Shown: positions 1 to 8,931 of the stretch, in pieces
How positions within the stretch are numbered: position 1 is the first letter of the stretch
How the letters are laid out: the number at the start of each line of letters is the position of its first letter
DNA from: Ruegeria lacuscaerulensis
Lineage (GTDB): Bacteria > Pseudomonadota > Alphaproteobacteria > Rhodobacterales > Rhodobacteraceae
Direction of reading: 5' to 3'
Assembly: GCF_013033355.1 (NCBI RefSeq)
Contig: NZ_WQDY01000002.1
Span: 124,001-188,000, forward strand
DNA: 64,000 bases
Notes under the pieces: generated by a model
Told to the model about the DNA's origin: nothing
What the model saw: the letters and a program-made list of their open reading frames with translations, nothing else
Database searches by the model: none
Made by a program: the position numbers and the translations under genes

Positions 1-1208
1 TGGACGCCTATAATAACGTCCCCCATGTGGGCCACGCGCATCCGCGCATTCAGGCGGTGGCGGCGGATCAGCTGAGGCGCATGAACTCGAACACGCGCTA
101 TCTGCACCCGGCGCAGACCGCTTTTGCCGATAAGGTACTCTCGAAACTGCCCCACCACCTTGAGGTTTGTTTCTTCGTCAACTCCGGCACCGAGGCGAAC
201 GAGCTGGCCCTGCGGCTTGCCCGCGCCCATACCGGGGCCAAGGGGATCGTGACGCCCGATCACGGCTATCACGGCAATACGAATGCGGCAGTCGCGATCT
301 CGGCCTATAAGTTCAATAAACCCGGCGGCGTGGGTCAGGCGGCTTGGGTCGAACTGGTTGAAGTGGCTGACGACTATCGCGGATCATTCAAGCGCGATGA
401 TCCCGACCGCGCTACAAAATTCGCGGATCTTGTGGACCCGGCGATTGCCGCCTTGCAGGACAAGGGCCACGGCATCGCCGGTTTCATCGCCGAGACCTTC
501 CCCTCGGTCGGCGGGCAGATTATCCCGCCCAAAGGCTATCTGCCTGCGGTCTATGAAAAAATCCGCGCCGCAGGAGGGGTCTGTATCGCTGATGAGGTGC
601 AGACTGGGCTGGGACGTCTGGGTGAGTATTATTTCGGTTTTGAGCATCAGGGCGCCCTGCCTGATATCCTGGTCATGGGCAAACCCATCGGCAACGGGCA
701 CCCTCTGGGCGTGTTGGTCACCACCAAAGAAATCGCGCAAAGCTTTGACAACGGGATCGAGTTCTTCTCGACCTTTGGTGGATCAACCTTGTCCTGCCGG
801 ATCGGGAAAGAGGTGCTGGACATCGTCGATGACGAGGGGCTGCAGGACAATGCCCGCGTAATGGGCGCGCAGCTGATGGACGGGTTGCGCGGGATCGAGG
901 CCGACTTCGGCTGTGTTGGCGACGTGCGGGGCATGGGCCTGTTTCTGGGGGTCGAATTGATCAACCCCGACGGCTCCGAGGGCACCGAGATTTGCAAATA
1001 CGTCAAGAACCGGATGCGCGATCACCGCATCCTGATCGGCAGCGAAGGGCCCAAGGACAATATCCTGAAAATCCGCCCGCCCCTGACGATCGAGGCGGAT
1101 GACGTCGACATGATCCTGTGGGCGCTGCGTGATGTGCTGACCGAGGTCGGCGACTATGCCCCTGCCCCCGCCTGCGATCACCACCATGCCGGTTGCGGGT
1201 GTTGCTGA
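1..1208 (+). CDS. Class III PLP-dependent aminotransferase (5' end outside window)
   Basis: C-terminal part of a fold-type I, class III aminotransferase. The reading frame is open from base 3, reading DAYNNVPHVGHAHP, a block typical of the family, so the true start lies upstream; the GTG at 27 is internal. Counting from that GTG, the cofactor-binding VNSGTEAN block is near residue 51, the aspartate of ADEVQTGLGR near 189 and the Schiff-base lysine of MGKPIGNGHP near 219. The YNNVPHVGH block resembles the AGXT2L / ethanolamine-phosphate lyase branch, which in some bacteria is fused to a kinase domain, but the N-terminus cannot be seen. The protein ends in a short His/Cys-rich tail (HHHAGCGCC). 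Substrate unknown; family call is firm. Confidence 0.9.
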   Translation, partial: DAYNNVPHVGHAHPRIQAVAADQLRRMNSNTRYLHPAQTAFADKVLSKLPHHLEVCFFVNSGTEANELALRLARAHTGAKGIVTPDHGYHGNTNAAVAISAYKFNKPGGVGQAAWVELVEVADDYRGSFKRDDPDRATKFADLVDPAIAALQDKGHGIAGFIAETFPSVGGQIIPPKGYLPAVYEKIRAAGGVCIADEVQTGLGRLGEYYFGFEHQGALPDILVMGKPIGNGHPLGVLVTTKEIAQSFDNGIEFFSTFGGSTLSCRIGKEVLDIVDDEGLQDNARVMGAQLMDGLRGIEADFGCVGDVRGMGLFLGVELINPDGSEGTEICKYVKNRMRDHRILIGSEGPKDNILKIRPPLTIEADDVDMILWALRDVLTEVGDYAPAPACDHHHAGCGCC

Positions 1209-1260
1209 ATGAACAAACCCCCGGCCTAACTGGGACGGGGGTCTGAGCCTGACCGAGCTG

Positions 1261-1722
1261 TTAATGCAACACGGCAGAGGGGGTTACGTGGCCGGTCGAA
1301 GGAAGCGGGGCCGCGACTGACATGCGACGCAATGCCAGCGCCAATTCCTCGGACAAGGCAGCAAGGGCGGGTGCGAAATCCGGACGGACGATAAGCGCCG
1401 CCAACATCATTGTGTCTTCGCGCGCACCTTCCGAGGCTGCGGCGATCATCTGCGCGAAACAGTTCTCATCCGCGCCCAGACAGGAACACCCCAGTCCGTG
1501 GCGGATCAACGGTCGTCTGCCATGATGAGCACAGAGTGAACACAAGCGATCCATAACACTCGTCGCGACACTGTCCTGATCGGATTCTTGCGCCAAACCA
1601 TCTGCGCGCGCCAACGCTGCATCGCTCCACTGCCGCAAGTACAGAACCGCGCTGGCTTCAATAGGGCTAAGGTCTGCCAGTCGACCAACGGTAGCCCCGC
1701 CGCGGGCAAAACGCGCGCTCAT
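1261..1722 (-). CDS. Conserved hypothetical protein coupled to hemP
   Basis: 153-residue protein of no family I recognise. Its ATG overlaps the hemP stop codon (ATGA), so it is probably translated by re-initiation after hemP. The sequence is alanine-rich and helical with a central cluster of cysteines and histidines (CSLCAHHG near residues 61-68, then GCSCLGADENC near 78-88), which could bind metal or heme, although no known motif is matched. No signal peptide or membrane segment. Its place suggests a role in iron or heme handling; that is inference from context only. It ends 52 bases from the convergent aminotransferase gene. Confidence 0.6.
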   Translation of the reverse strand: MSARFARGGATVGRLADLSPIEASAVLYLRQWSDAALARADGLAQESDQDSVATSVMDRLCSLCAHHGRRPLIRHGLGCSCLGADENCFAQMIAAASEGAREDTMMLAALIVRPDFAPALAALSEELALALRRMSVAAPLPSTGHVTPSAVLH

Positions 1723-1886
1723 TTCGTCAGGATCAGTTTGCCAGCGCGGGTGATGCGCAGGGTGTAAAGCTGATCACCCAGCTCAATATGAGCCAGATTT
1801 CCGCCTTTCGTCAGTTCTTCGGCTTTATGTGCCGGCAGCATGGATACGGGGTAGGATTGCGTGGGGTTCGGGTTCTGCACATTCAT
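1719..1886 (-). CDS. hemP: Hemin uptake protein HemP
   Basis: 55-residue protein ending in LYTLRITRAGKLILTK, the diagnostic C-terminus of the HemP/HmuP family (short N-terminus, then LRITRxGKLILTK). Members are small cytoplasmic factors needed for expression or activity of the TonB-dependent hemin receptor; the receptor and hmu transporter are not in this window. Start chosen at the ATG at 1886; the stop overlaps the start of the next gene by four bases. A TGA-N9-TCA iron-responsive-type site lies 105 bp upstream. The gene is short but the family match is clear. Confidence 0.9.
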   Translation of the reverse strand: MNVQNPNPTQSYPVSMLPAHKAEELTKGGNLAHIELGDQLYTLRITRAGKLILTK

Positions 1887-1990
1887 CAGGTCAACTCCAG
1901 AGGGTCACGGGCGAAAGGCCGATTTCTGTTCGCGTTTTCAGTGGCTGGCTGACCCGAATCCGGGTTGGCTTGGTGTCTTGATCCTTAATC

Positions 1991-2005
1991 TGATAATTTT
2001 ACTCA
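1991..2005. promoter_or_regulatory. Iron-box-like operator (TGA-N9-TCA) upstream of hemP
   Basis: TGATAATTTTACTCA matches the TGA-N9-TCA pattern described for RirA-type / 'iron-Rhodo-box' sites in alphaproteobacteria. It lies 105 bp upstream of hemP, an iron-uptake gene, which makes the match meaningful. A second dyad, ACCCGAATCCGGGT, lies between it and the hemP start at about 1952-1965. The phosphatase gene on the other strand starts 106 bp away and could share the region. Confidence 0.55.
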
Positions 2006-2110
2006 GGTATGTCAAGCGTCAAAATCATACCTCATTCATCCGCGTGGAATTGCGCTGCTTTGGCGATCGGGCTAAGCCTGATGCGACAATTCAAACGCCC
2101 GAGGTTTTCC

Positions 2111-2785
2111 ATGACTGCAACGCTCATGTTCGATCTGGACGGAACGCTGATCGACAGTTTGCCTGATATCGCGGCCGCCGCGAACCGCATGCTGCAGGAC
2201 GAGGGACGCCCCCATCTTCCACAAAAGACAATCCAGCAATTCGTTGGGAATGGCCTTCCCAAATTGGTCGAACGTGTCATCAGGCATTGCGACATGCCAC
2301 TTGATCGCCATGCAGAACTGACTGAGCGTACACTTGCACATTATTCCGCCGCATCCAGTGCGCTGACCGTGCCCTATCCCGGTGTTTCCGAGGCGCTACA
2401 GCAGCTGCGCGATATGGGATGCGTTTTGGGCATTTGCACCAACAAGCCCGAGGCCCCCGCCCGCGATATTCTGCGGGATTTGGGCCTCGCTCATCATTTC
2501 GATACCGTCTTTGGCGGTGATACTCTGAACGCACGCAAGCCCGACCCCGCGCATCTTCACGCCAGTTTCGCCGCCGTCACCCCGACCGGTCCGCGCCTGT
2601 TTATTGGCGACAGCGAAGTCGACGCCGAAACCGCGCAACGTGCGCAGGTTCCGTTTCTGCTGTTCACCGAAGGGTATCGGAAGTCACCTGTATCCGAAAT
2701 CCCTCATGCACTTAACTACGACCACAACGAAAAGCTGCCCTCGTTGGTCCAGCAAGCGATATCGAAACTGGAAGAAACGGCCTGA
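2111..2785 (+). CDS. gph: HAD-family phosphoglycolate phosphatase-like hydrolase
   Basis: 224-residue HAD hydrolase with all four motifs: nucleophile DLDGT (residues 8-12), the Thr of ICTNKP (motif II), Lys of ARKPDP (motif III) and GDSEVD (motif IV). The helical cap between motifs I and II is the size found in phosphoglycolate phosphatases, which dephosphorylate 2-phosphoglycolate for salvage into glycerate. The frame is open further upstream, but the ATG at 2111 is preceded by GAGG at good spacing and begins directly before motif I as usual, so this start is preferred over 2009 or 2084. Exact substrate among HAD family members is not certain. Confidence 0.82.
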   Translation: MTATLMFDLDGTLIDSLPDIAAAANRMLQDEGRPHLPQKTIQQFVGNGLPKLVERVIRHCDMPLDRHAELTERTLAHYSAASSALTVPYPGVSEALQQLRDMGCVLGICTNKPEAPARDILRDLGLAHHFDTVFGGDTLNARKPDPAHLHASFAAVTPTGPRLFIGDSEVDAETAQRAQVPFLLFTEGYRKSPVSEIPHALNYDHNEKLPSLVQQAISKLEETA

Positions 2786-2796
2786 TCCAAGGAACT

Positions 2797-2832
2797 GAGG
2801 GGCCGGCCGAGGGGGTAAGAAGCCAGCCCCTC
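2797..2832 (+). terminator. Possible terminator hairpin after gph
   Basis: Seven-base inverted repeat GAGGGGC / GCCCCTC starting 12 bases after the gph stop, with a 22-base loop. No run of T follows, so this is weak as an intrinsic terminator. Confidence 0.25.
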
Positions 2833-2979
2833 AAAGGGGGAAATGTCCTTGGTAAAACCTTGGATGATTTACAATTAAGGTATTTCGTATTTGCAAGATA
2901 TTGGGGGTTTCCCGTAGAGGCAGGAAAACCTCCAACCGTCGTTCGAATTCAATCGCCCTTTTTGCAGCCCTGAAACAAC

Positions 2980-3009
2980 TAAGGCGAAGTGGTTCCCCAC
3001 CCCGCCTTA
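2980..3009 (-). terminator. Terminator hairpin of the LIV-type transporter operon
   Basis: TAAGGCG and CGCCTTA pair perfectly and enclose a second GTGG/CCAC stem. It lies 25 bases past the stop codon of the last gene of the minus-strand transporter operon. On the minus strand it is followed only by a modest T-rich stretch (GTTGTTTC), so efficiency is uncertain. Confidence 0.5.
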
Positions 3010-3033
3010 ACTCTTTGCAACGGATTGTCCGGA

Positions 3034-3789
3034 TCAGATCGCCAAATATTCCTCACGCAGTTGCGTATTCTCCAGCACTTCGCTGGCAGTGCCGTCAAAC
3101 ACGATACTACCTGTATCCAGGATGATTGCGCGGTCGGCCAATTCCAATGCACGCACGGCGTTTTGTTCAACGATGATCGTGGTCATGCCCTGTTGCTTTA
3201 CGTGGATCAGAGTCTTTTCGATCTCATCCACGATCACCGGGGCCAATCCTTCGTAGGGCTCGTCCAACAGCAAAACCTTGATGTCGCGTGCCAATGCACG
3301 CGCTATAGCCAGCATTTGCTGCTCGCCACCTGACAGGGTCACACCCTCTTGCTTGCGTCGCTCGCCAAGACGGGGGAACAACTCGTAGATACGTTCAAGC
3401 GACCAGCCAATTGGTGGCGCAATCTGAGCAAGTTGCAGGTTTTCCTCGACTGTCAAGCCGGGGATGATCCGGCGATCCTCGGGGACAAGACCAAGACCGG
3501 CCGCTGCGGCCTCGTAGCTTGTTTTGTTGTGCAGAGGCTGGTGGTCCAGCCAGATCTCGCCATGGCGCACTTCGGGGTCATCAAGACGCGCGATCGAGCG
3601 TAGGGTCGAGGTCTTACCAGCCCCGTTCCGGCCGAGCAGAGCCAGAATCTCGCCCTCGTGCACGTTGAAGCTGACACCTTGAACGATGTAGCTTTCGCCG
3701 TAGTACGAGTGCATATCCCACACCGAAAGAAAGGCGGGCGCAGTTGTGGCCATATTGGCGTTTTTCGAAAAGTCCGGTTTCTGATTCAT
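3034..3789 (-). CDS. LIV-type ABC transporter, ATP-binding protein (LivF-like)
   Basis: 251-residue ABC ATPase of the LivF branch. Walker A GRNGAGKT near residue 53, signature LSGGEQQMLAIARAL near 152, Walker B VLLLDEP directly after. Energises import together with the LivG-like ATPase and two membrane subunits encoded just upstream in the same operon; acts on the cytoplasmic face. The ATG at 3789 is preceded by AAGGA; a second ATG at 3753 is possible. Last gene of the operon, 9 bases after the LivG-like gene. The family is called branched-chain amino acid type, but members also import urea, amides, aromatic acids and others, so the substrate is open. Confidence 0.92.
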   Translation of the reverse strand: MNQKPDFSKNANMATTAPAFLSVWDMHSYYGESYIVQGVSFNVHEGEILALLGRNGAGKTSTLRSIARLDDPEVRHGEIWLDHQPLHNKTSYEAAAAGLGLVPEDRRIIPGLTVEENLQLAQIAPPIGWSLERIYELFPRLGERRKQEGVTLSGGEQQMLAIARALARDIKVLLLDEPYEGLAPVIVDEIEKTLIHVKQQGMTTIIVEQNAVRALELADRAIILDTGSIVFDGTASEVLENTQLREEYLAI

Positions 3790-3798
3790 AGCTTTTCC

Positions 3799-4554
3799 TT
3801 ACGCTGCCTCGCCCAGATAGGCTTCGCGAACCTTGGGGTTACCGCGAATGTTCTCTGGCGCGTCTTCCACCAAGGGTGTGCCCTGTGCCAGCACGGTAAT
3901 CCGTTCGGCAAGGCTGAAGACCACATGCATATCGTGCTCAATGATCGCGATGGTGATGTCGCGTTCATCCTTGATTTGTTTCAGCAGGTCGATCGTGTTG
4001 TTGGTATCGGCCCGCGCCATGCCAGCCGTCGGTTCATCCAGCAGCAAAAGACGCGGGTTCTGGCTAAGGCACATGCCGATCTCAAGCCGACGCTTGTCAC
4101 CACGCGACAAGGAAGCGGCATGCATTTCGCGCTTGTCGGCCATGTTCATCTCGACCAGCATCGCTTCGGCCTGTTCCACGATGTCCTTTTCCTTGGCAAT
4201 CGTCTCATAGGCGTGCATCCGAAACGCCCCGTCTCGCATGGCGAAAATCGGGATTAACATGTTCTCCATCACCGTCAACTCACCGAAAATCTCGGGGGTC
4301 TGGAACACACGGCTGATGCCCATCTGGTTGATCTGAAACGGTTCGAGCCCTAGCACCGAGTTGTTGTCAAACAGGACCGACCCGGTGTCCGGCATCAGTT
4401 TACCCACAAGACAGTTCAGCAGGGTCGACTTGCCGGCGCCATTGGGGCCGATGATGGCATGAACCGAATTTTCCTCGACGTTCAGGTTCACGTCCGTCAG
4501 CGCCTTTAGGCCACCGAAGCGTTTACTGACGTCTTTTACACGTAGAATTGCCAT
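3799..4554 (-). CDS. LIV-type ABC transporter, ATP-binding protein (LivG-like)
   Basis: 251-residue ABC ATPase with Walker A GPNGAGKST near residue 37, Walker B RLLLLDEP and the late-domain GNPKVREAYLG ending typical of LivG. The ABC signature is LSRGDKRRLEIG, departing from the usual LSGGQ/LSYGQ of the family: Arg and Asp replace two normally conserved positions. It lies 11 bases after the LivM-like permease gene. It pairs with the LivF-like ATPase to form the heterodimeric motor. Confidence 0.92.
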   Translation of the reverse strand: MAILRVKDVSKRFGGLKALTDVNLNVEENSVHAIIGPNGAGKSTLLNCLVGKLMPDTGSVLFDNNSVLGLEPFQINQMGISRVFQTPEIFGELTVMENMLIPIFAMRDGAFRMHAYETIAKEKDIVEQAEAMLVEMNMADKREMHAASLSRGDKRRLEIGMCLSQNPRLLLLDEPTAGMARADTNNTIDLLKQIKDERDITIAIIEHDMHVVFSLAERITVLAQGTPLVEDAPENIRGNPKVREAYLGEAA

Positions 4555-4565
4555 AGTCGCCTCCT

Positions 4566-5771
4566 TTATTCCGCTGGCTCGGTTTTGCCCGAAGGCGCAT
4601 CATCCGCACCGGATTTCCGACGTTTGAACCAGTTCGATACCCGCTGTCCGCCTTCGACAAGGCCGCCAGGCAGATAAATCACCACCAACATGAACAGGAT
4701 ACCCAATGTCAGGTGCCAGCCTTTGCCGATGAACGGGTGGATGATGAACACCACCGCGTCCTCCAACCCGTCGGGCAGGATGGCAAACCAGCTGTGCAGG
4801 ACGTTATCGTTGATTTTCGAGAATATGTTCTCGAAATACTTGATGAAGCCCGCGCCCAGAACCGGACCGATCAGCGTTCCGGTACCGCCAAGGATGGTCA
4901 TCAGAACCACCTCGCCCGAGGCCGTCCACTGCATCCGCTCGGCCCCGGCCAGCGGATCCATCGCGGCCATCAGGCCACCAGCCAGACCGGCATACATGCC
5001 AGAGATCACAAAGGCCGCCAGCGTATAGGGTTTCGAGTTCAGCCCGGTGTAGTTCATCCGCTGCTGGTTCGACTTCACCGCCCGCAGCATCATCCCGAAA
5101 GGCGACCGGAAGATACGGATCGCCAGATAAAACACGACCATCATAACCACCGCACACAGGTAGTAGCCTGCGTTGAAGTCAAAGCTCCACGCGCCTATGT
5201 CCAGCGTATAAGTCGCGCGCATGGGTAATCCGAAAAGGTGCGGCAGGTCGGGCGCATTGGCCCCCTGCAGGATCTGCGGGTCATCTGCATAGACCTGAAG
5301 GCCAGTCTCCCCGTTGGTCAGGTTGAATTTGGGGTTCGACAGCACCGAATAGGCCAGCGCAAAGCTCATCTGTGCGAAGGCCAGCGTCAGGATCGAGAAA
5401 TAAATCCCTGACCGCCGCAGGCTGACATAACCGATCAGCAAAGAGAACAACCCAGCGATCACCACGCTCAGCGCGATGGCGGGGATGACGTTATAGCTGA
5501 GCAGCTTGAACATCCAAACGGCCGAATACGATCCCACGCCCAGAAAGGCCGCATGGCCGAAGGACAGGTATCCGGTCAGGCCAAACAGGATGTTGAACCC
5601 GATGGCGAAGATGCCAAAGATCACGAACCGCTGCATCAGGTCGGGGTAGCCCGCGTTGAACTGCGCCATGGCGCTGTCCGCCGGGAACGGGTTCAGGATG
5701 AAGGGGGCCAGCAGCGTCAGAATCCCAACGATGATCAGCAGCCCGGTGTCTTTCTTGTTCAGTCCAAACAT
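4566..5771 (-). CDS. LIV-type ABC transporter permease (LivM-like)
   Basis: 401-residue inner-membrane permease with many hydrophobic segments and the LivM-type blocks [16 protein letters not shown] (residues 66-81) and [18 protein letters not shown] near 297. It has a long periplasmic loop between about residues 130 and 190 and a charged cytoplasmic tail. It forms the translocation pore with the LivH-like permease, whose gene stops 3 bases upstream of this start, so the two are probably translationally linked. Confidence 0.92.
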   Translation of the reverse strand: MFGLNKKDTGLLIIVGILTLLAPFILNPFPADSAMAQFNAGYPDLMQRFVIFGIFAIGFNILFGLTGYLSFGHAAFLGVGSYSAVWMFKLLSYNVIPAIALSVVIAGLFSLLIGYVSLRRSGIYFSILTLAFAQMSFALAYSVLSNPKFNLTNGETGLQVYADDPQILQGANAPDLPHLFGLPMRATYTLDIGAWSFDFNAGYYLCAVVMMVVFYLAIRIFRSPFGMMLRAVKSNQQRMNYTGLNSKPYTLAAFVISGMYAGLAGGLMAAMDPLAGAERMQWTASGEVVLMTILGGTGTLIGPVLGAGFIKYFENIFSKINDNVLHSWFAILPDGLEDAVVFIIHPFIGKGWHLTLGILFMLVVIYLPGGLVEGGQRVSNWFKRRKSGADDAPSGKTEPAE

Positions 5772-5774
5772 GGA

Positions 5775-6806
5775 TTAGTCCTCCATCACGCCTTTGCGCC
5801 CCATCAGCCCGCGTGGCCGCAGCAGCAGCACGATGATGGCGACAAGGTAGATGATGATCTGGTTGATGCCCGGAATCGTGGTCGTGGCCCAAGTGGTCGA
5901 GGCAAAGCTCTCGAGGACCCCCAGCAAGAACCCCGCCAACACGGCACCAGGCAGCGATCCCATGCCACCTACAACAACCACAACAAAGCTAAGGACCAAG
6001 AAGTCCATCCCCATGTGATAGTTGGGCGGATTGAGCGGCCCGTACATCACCCCGGCCAGTCCTGCCACCGCCGCAGCGATCCCGAACATGATGGTAAATC
6101 GGCGGTCGATGTTAATGCCCAACAAACCCACGGTTTCCCGGTCGGCCATACCTGCGCGAACAACCATGCCGAAGGTGGTGAATTGCAGGAATGAGAAGAC
6201 TGCACCTATAATGGCAACCGCAAAGCCGAAATAGACCAGACGCCAGATCGGATAAATGATTGCGTTCGGATCGAACCCGATCATGGTGCCCAAATCGATA
6301 GAGCCATTAAGCGCTTCGGGCGGCGGGGTCTGGATCGGGTTGGCCCCGAAGAAATACTTGACGACCTCTTGCAGTACGATAGCCAGACCAAATGTCACAA
6401 GGATCTGATCCGCATGGGGGCGTTTGTAGAAATGCTTGATCAGCCCGCGTTCCATCACGTAGCCGACCAACAGCATGATCGGGATCGCGAACAAGATCGC
6501 CAGAGGCACCGACCAGTCGATGATTGACGCACCGACCTCGGGACCGAACCACGCCTCGACATAAGGTGTCTCGACCTTCAGCGGATTACCCAGAAAGTCC
6601 GTCTGGGTTTCGTCGATGGTCTGAAAGCTGAGGCTAAACAGCTTTTGCAGGGTAACAGCACAAAAAGCGCCGATCATGAACAGAGCCCCGTGGGCAAAGT
6701 TCACAACACCCAGCGTGCCAAAGATCAACGTCAGCCCTAGCGCGATAAGCGCATATGCCGATCCCTTATCGAGCCCGTTTAGGATTTGAAGAAGTATGGC
6801 GTCCAT
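5775..6806 (-). CDS. LIV-type ABC transporter permease (LivH-like)
   Basis: 343-residue inner-membrane permease. The LivH hallmark GLTLIFGTLGVVNFAHGALFMIG begins near residue 23, and VVVVGGMGSLPGAVLAGFLLG near 276. A loop of about 60 residues after the second membrane segment is longer than in E. coli LivH. The ribosome-binding site is unusual: eight consecutive G on the coding strand (plus-strand positions 6810-6817), 3 bases from the ATG. Separated from the upstream binding-protein gene by about 100 bp full of hairpins. Confidence 0.92.
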   Translation of the reverse strand: MDAILLQILNGLDKGSAYALIALGLTLIFGTLGVVNFAHGALFMIGAFCAVTLQKLFSLSFQTIDETQTDFLGNPLKVETPYVEAWFGPEVGASIIDWSVPLAILFAIPIMLLVGYVMERGLIKHFYKRPHADQILVTFGLAIVLQEVVKYFFGANPIQTPPPEALNGSIDLGTMIGFDPNAIIYPIWRLVYFGFAVAIIGAVFSFLQFTTFGMVVRAGMADRETVGLLGINIDRRFTIMFGIAAAVAGLAGVMYGPLNPPNYHMGMDFLVLSFVVVVVGGMGSLPGAVLAGFLLGVLESFASTTWATTTIPGINQIIIYLVAIIVLLLRPRGLMGRKGVMED

Positions 6807-6836
6807 TGTCCCCCCCCTTTTGTTGCCTTCAAGGCA

Positions 6837-6897
6837 GGCTCCCCTGCGTCAGCAGGAGAGCCCAGTTTCAGGTACAAGAATTTTCGTCGAAAATTCT
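6837..6897 (-). promoter_or_regulatory. Tandem hairpins between binding-protein and permease genes
   Basis: Two strong hairpins follow the binding-protein gene: AGAATTTTC-GTC-GAAAATTCT (6877-6897, nine perfect pairs) and GGCTC(c)CCTGC / GCAGG(a)GAGCC (6837-6862, ten pairs, one mismatch). A third, TGCCTT/AAGGCA, lies next to them at about 6824-6836. None is followed by a T-run. Such structures after a binding-protein gene usually stop 3' exonucleases or part of the transcripts, giving more binding protein than permease. Confidence 0.55.
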
Positions 6898-6907
6898 GAG
6901 GCGCGGA

Positions 6908-8254
6908 TTATGCGCCCGAGTTACAGGAACCCAGGTCACCGCCGGCGAACATCGGATGATCAGGTGCATAGGTCACCTGTTCAACCGGGGTCACCTCGAC
7001 GATTTCCAGCGTGTCATAGGCGTTGGTCGGGTTTTCGTTGCCACGCACGACCAGCACATCTTTGAAGCACTGGTGGTCTTCGGCGCGGTACAGCGTCTTA
7101 CCGTTGCCCAGACCGTCGAACTCGAACCCTTCCAGCGCTTCGACAACGCCACAAGGGTTGAACGTACCCGCACGCTCGACCGCATCGGCATATAGCAGAA
7201 CCTGCGCATAGCAGGTCTGGGCCGAGTTGGATGGCGGCTTGCCGTACTTTTCACCGAAGGATTTCACGAAGGCCTTGGTGCCCTCATCCTGCAGCTGCCA
7301 GTTCCAGTTCATCGAACCCAGCACGCCTTTGATGTTCTCACCCGCACCAGCGGCCATCAGTTCGGAATACAGCGGCACGACAATCTTGAAGTCCTTGCCA
7401 TTGGCCACCTTGTCCAGCAAGCCGAACTGAATCGCGTTGGTCAGCGAGTTCACCATGTTGCCGCCATAGTGGTTTAGAACCAGAACATCCGCGCCCGAGT
7501 TCAGAACCGGAGCGATGTAGGACGAAAAGTCCGTTGACGCGAGTGGTGTTTTGACTGTGTTGACCGTTTCCCATCCCAAGGCTTCGGTCGAAGCAACAAT
7601 CGACTCTTCCTGGGTCCAGCCCCAGTTGTAGTCAGCTGTCAGGTGATAAGCGCGGCGTTCCTTGCCCATCTCAGCCGCCAGCACCGGCGCCAGCGCGGCA
7701 CCCGACATATAGGCGTTGAAGAAGTGGCGGAAACCGTTGGCTTTCTTGTCTTTACCGGTGGTGTCATTGGCATGGGTCAGACCCGCCATAAAGATCACGC
7801 CCGCCTCCTGGCACAGACCCTGAACCGCAACGGCCACGCCCGAGGACGATCCGCCGTTGATCATCACGGCCCCGTCTTTTTCGATCATCGACTTGGCCGA
7901 AGCGCGGGCTGCATCCGATTTGGTTTGTGTATCACCGGTTACGAACTCGACCTTTTTGCCAAGGATACCGTTCCCCTTGAGCGCCTTGGACGTAAAGGTG
8001 TTCAGGCAACCGCCATCGCCTTCGCCATTCAGATGCTCGACCGCCAGCTGTTGCGCCAGAAGTTCATCATTTCCTTCTTCGGCATATGGCCCGGTCTGCG
8101 GGACGTTGAAACCAAGGGTAACCGAAGACCCTGTGGGCTCGTTAGTGTAGGCTGCTGCTGACGAAGCGGTGAAGATCGTAGGCAGGGCCAGACCGGTTCC
8201 CGCAACGGCACCGGACTTCAGCACGCCGCGGCGTGTGACAGATTTGTTAGTCAT
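6908..8254 (-). CDS. LIV-type ABC transporter substrate-binding protein (Tat-exported)
   Basis: 448-residue periplasmic binding protein of the type I, Leu/Ile/Val fold. The N-terminus carries a twin-arginine signal (TRRGVLKSGAVAGTG, then TASSAAA), so it is probably exported folded. The mature part begins with SSVTLGFNVPQTGPYAEEG, as usual for the family, and ends with a cysteine-containing GSCNSGA tail. First gene of the minus-strand operon; ATG at 8254 preceded by GGGAGG. A 677-bp AT-rich region and a LuxR-type regulator gene lie upstream on the other strand. Substrate cannot be told from sequence. Confidence 0.9.
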   Translation of the reverse strand: MTNKSVTRRGVLKSGAVAGTGLALPTIFTASSAAAYTNEPTGSSVTLGFNVPQTGPYAEEGNDELLAQQLAVEHLNGEGDGGCLNTFTSKALKGNGILGKKVEFVTGDTQTKSDAARASAKSMIEKDGAVMINGGSSSGVAVAVQGLCQEAGVIFMAGLTHANDTTGKDKKANGFRHFFNAYMSGAALAPVLAAEMGKERRAYHLTADYNWGWTQEESIVASTEALGWETVNTVKTPLASTDFSSYIAPVLNSGADVLVLNHYGGNMVNSLTNAIQFGLLDKVANGKDFKIVVPLYSELMAAGAGENIKGVLGSMNWNWQLQDEGTKAFVKSFGEKYGKPPSNSAQTCYAQVLLYADAVERAGTFNPCGVVEALEGFEFDGLGNGKTLYRAEDHQCFKDVLVVRGNENPTNAYDTLEIVEVTPVEQVTYAPDHPMFAGGDLGSCNSGA

Positions 8255-8931
8255 TCATTCCTCCCATTTCCCAATTTTCACTCTCTGGCTCCTCTTCCAG
8301 CGAGTGAAGGCGCATTTCTGCGTTCTATGAGTATGGAGGCCCATCCGAAAATTTCTCAACAACCTATTAAACTTGCAACGATGTTAGGTAAACAAATACA
8401 CAAGAAATGCGAAAATCAGTTAATGTTTGGTCATTTTTGAGTTTTTTACTTTTTAATTACAGATGTTTAATTGTGAATCCAATATTCTTGTCAAAAACCT
8501 AAAACCGTCGCCAAGCTCGCTGATTCAAGATGCACCCTTAGGGCCAAATGCAAAGAGTTCTCACAATGACACTTATCCGCGCCGCATTGAAACACCTGAG
8601 AGCACATTCTGAAGAGCTTAAACTTGCTGATCTTTGATGAACTTTTTTATCGCTATAACTGACATTATGAACACTCATAACGACTCAAGCCAGAGCGCAT
8701 AACACGCCATGAAAGAAACAGTCTAAAGGAGCTCGCTCGTTTGTCCCCAGAAAGGAGGCCATAAAGTCACAACTTTCATTCGTTGCTCTAAATTTATGTT
8801 CCATTAATTTTCAGTTAATTTTTTAGGTGGTACTTTAGACTTTCAAAAGAATCGTTAAAGAATCGAGTGGGCATTTGTCCGCTTTTGGCGTAAGCCGCAT
8901 TTTTGTTGTAATTAGTATGGAATGGTGACGT
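8255..8931. other. Long AT-rich divergent intergenic region
   Basis: 677 bases between the divergently transcribed binding-protein gene and the LuxR-type gene, clearly richer in A+T than the flanking genes. It must hold the promoters of both. I see no convincing ORF, tRNA, terminator or perfect long dyad in it. An open frame of 100 codons on the minus strand (8815-9117) overlaps the regulator gene and has no family features. Confidence 0.6.

Noticed and set aside
2009..2110. Longer N-terminus for the HAD phosphatase
   Set aside because: The extra 34 residues precede the invariant N-terminal motif and have no ribosome-binding site; GAGG before 2111 fixes the start.
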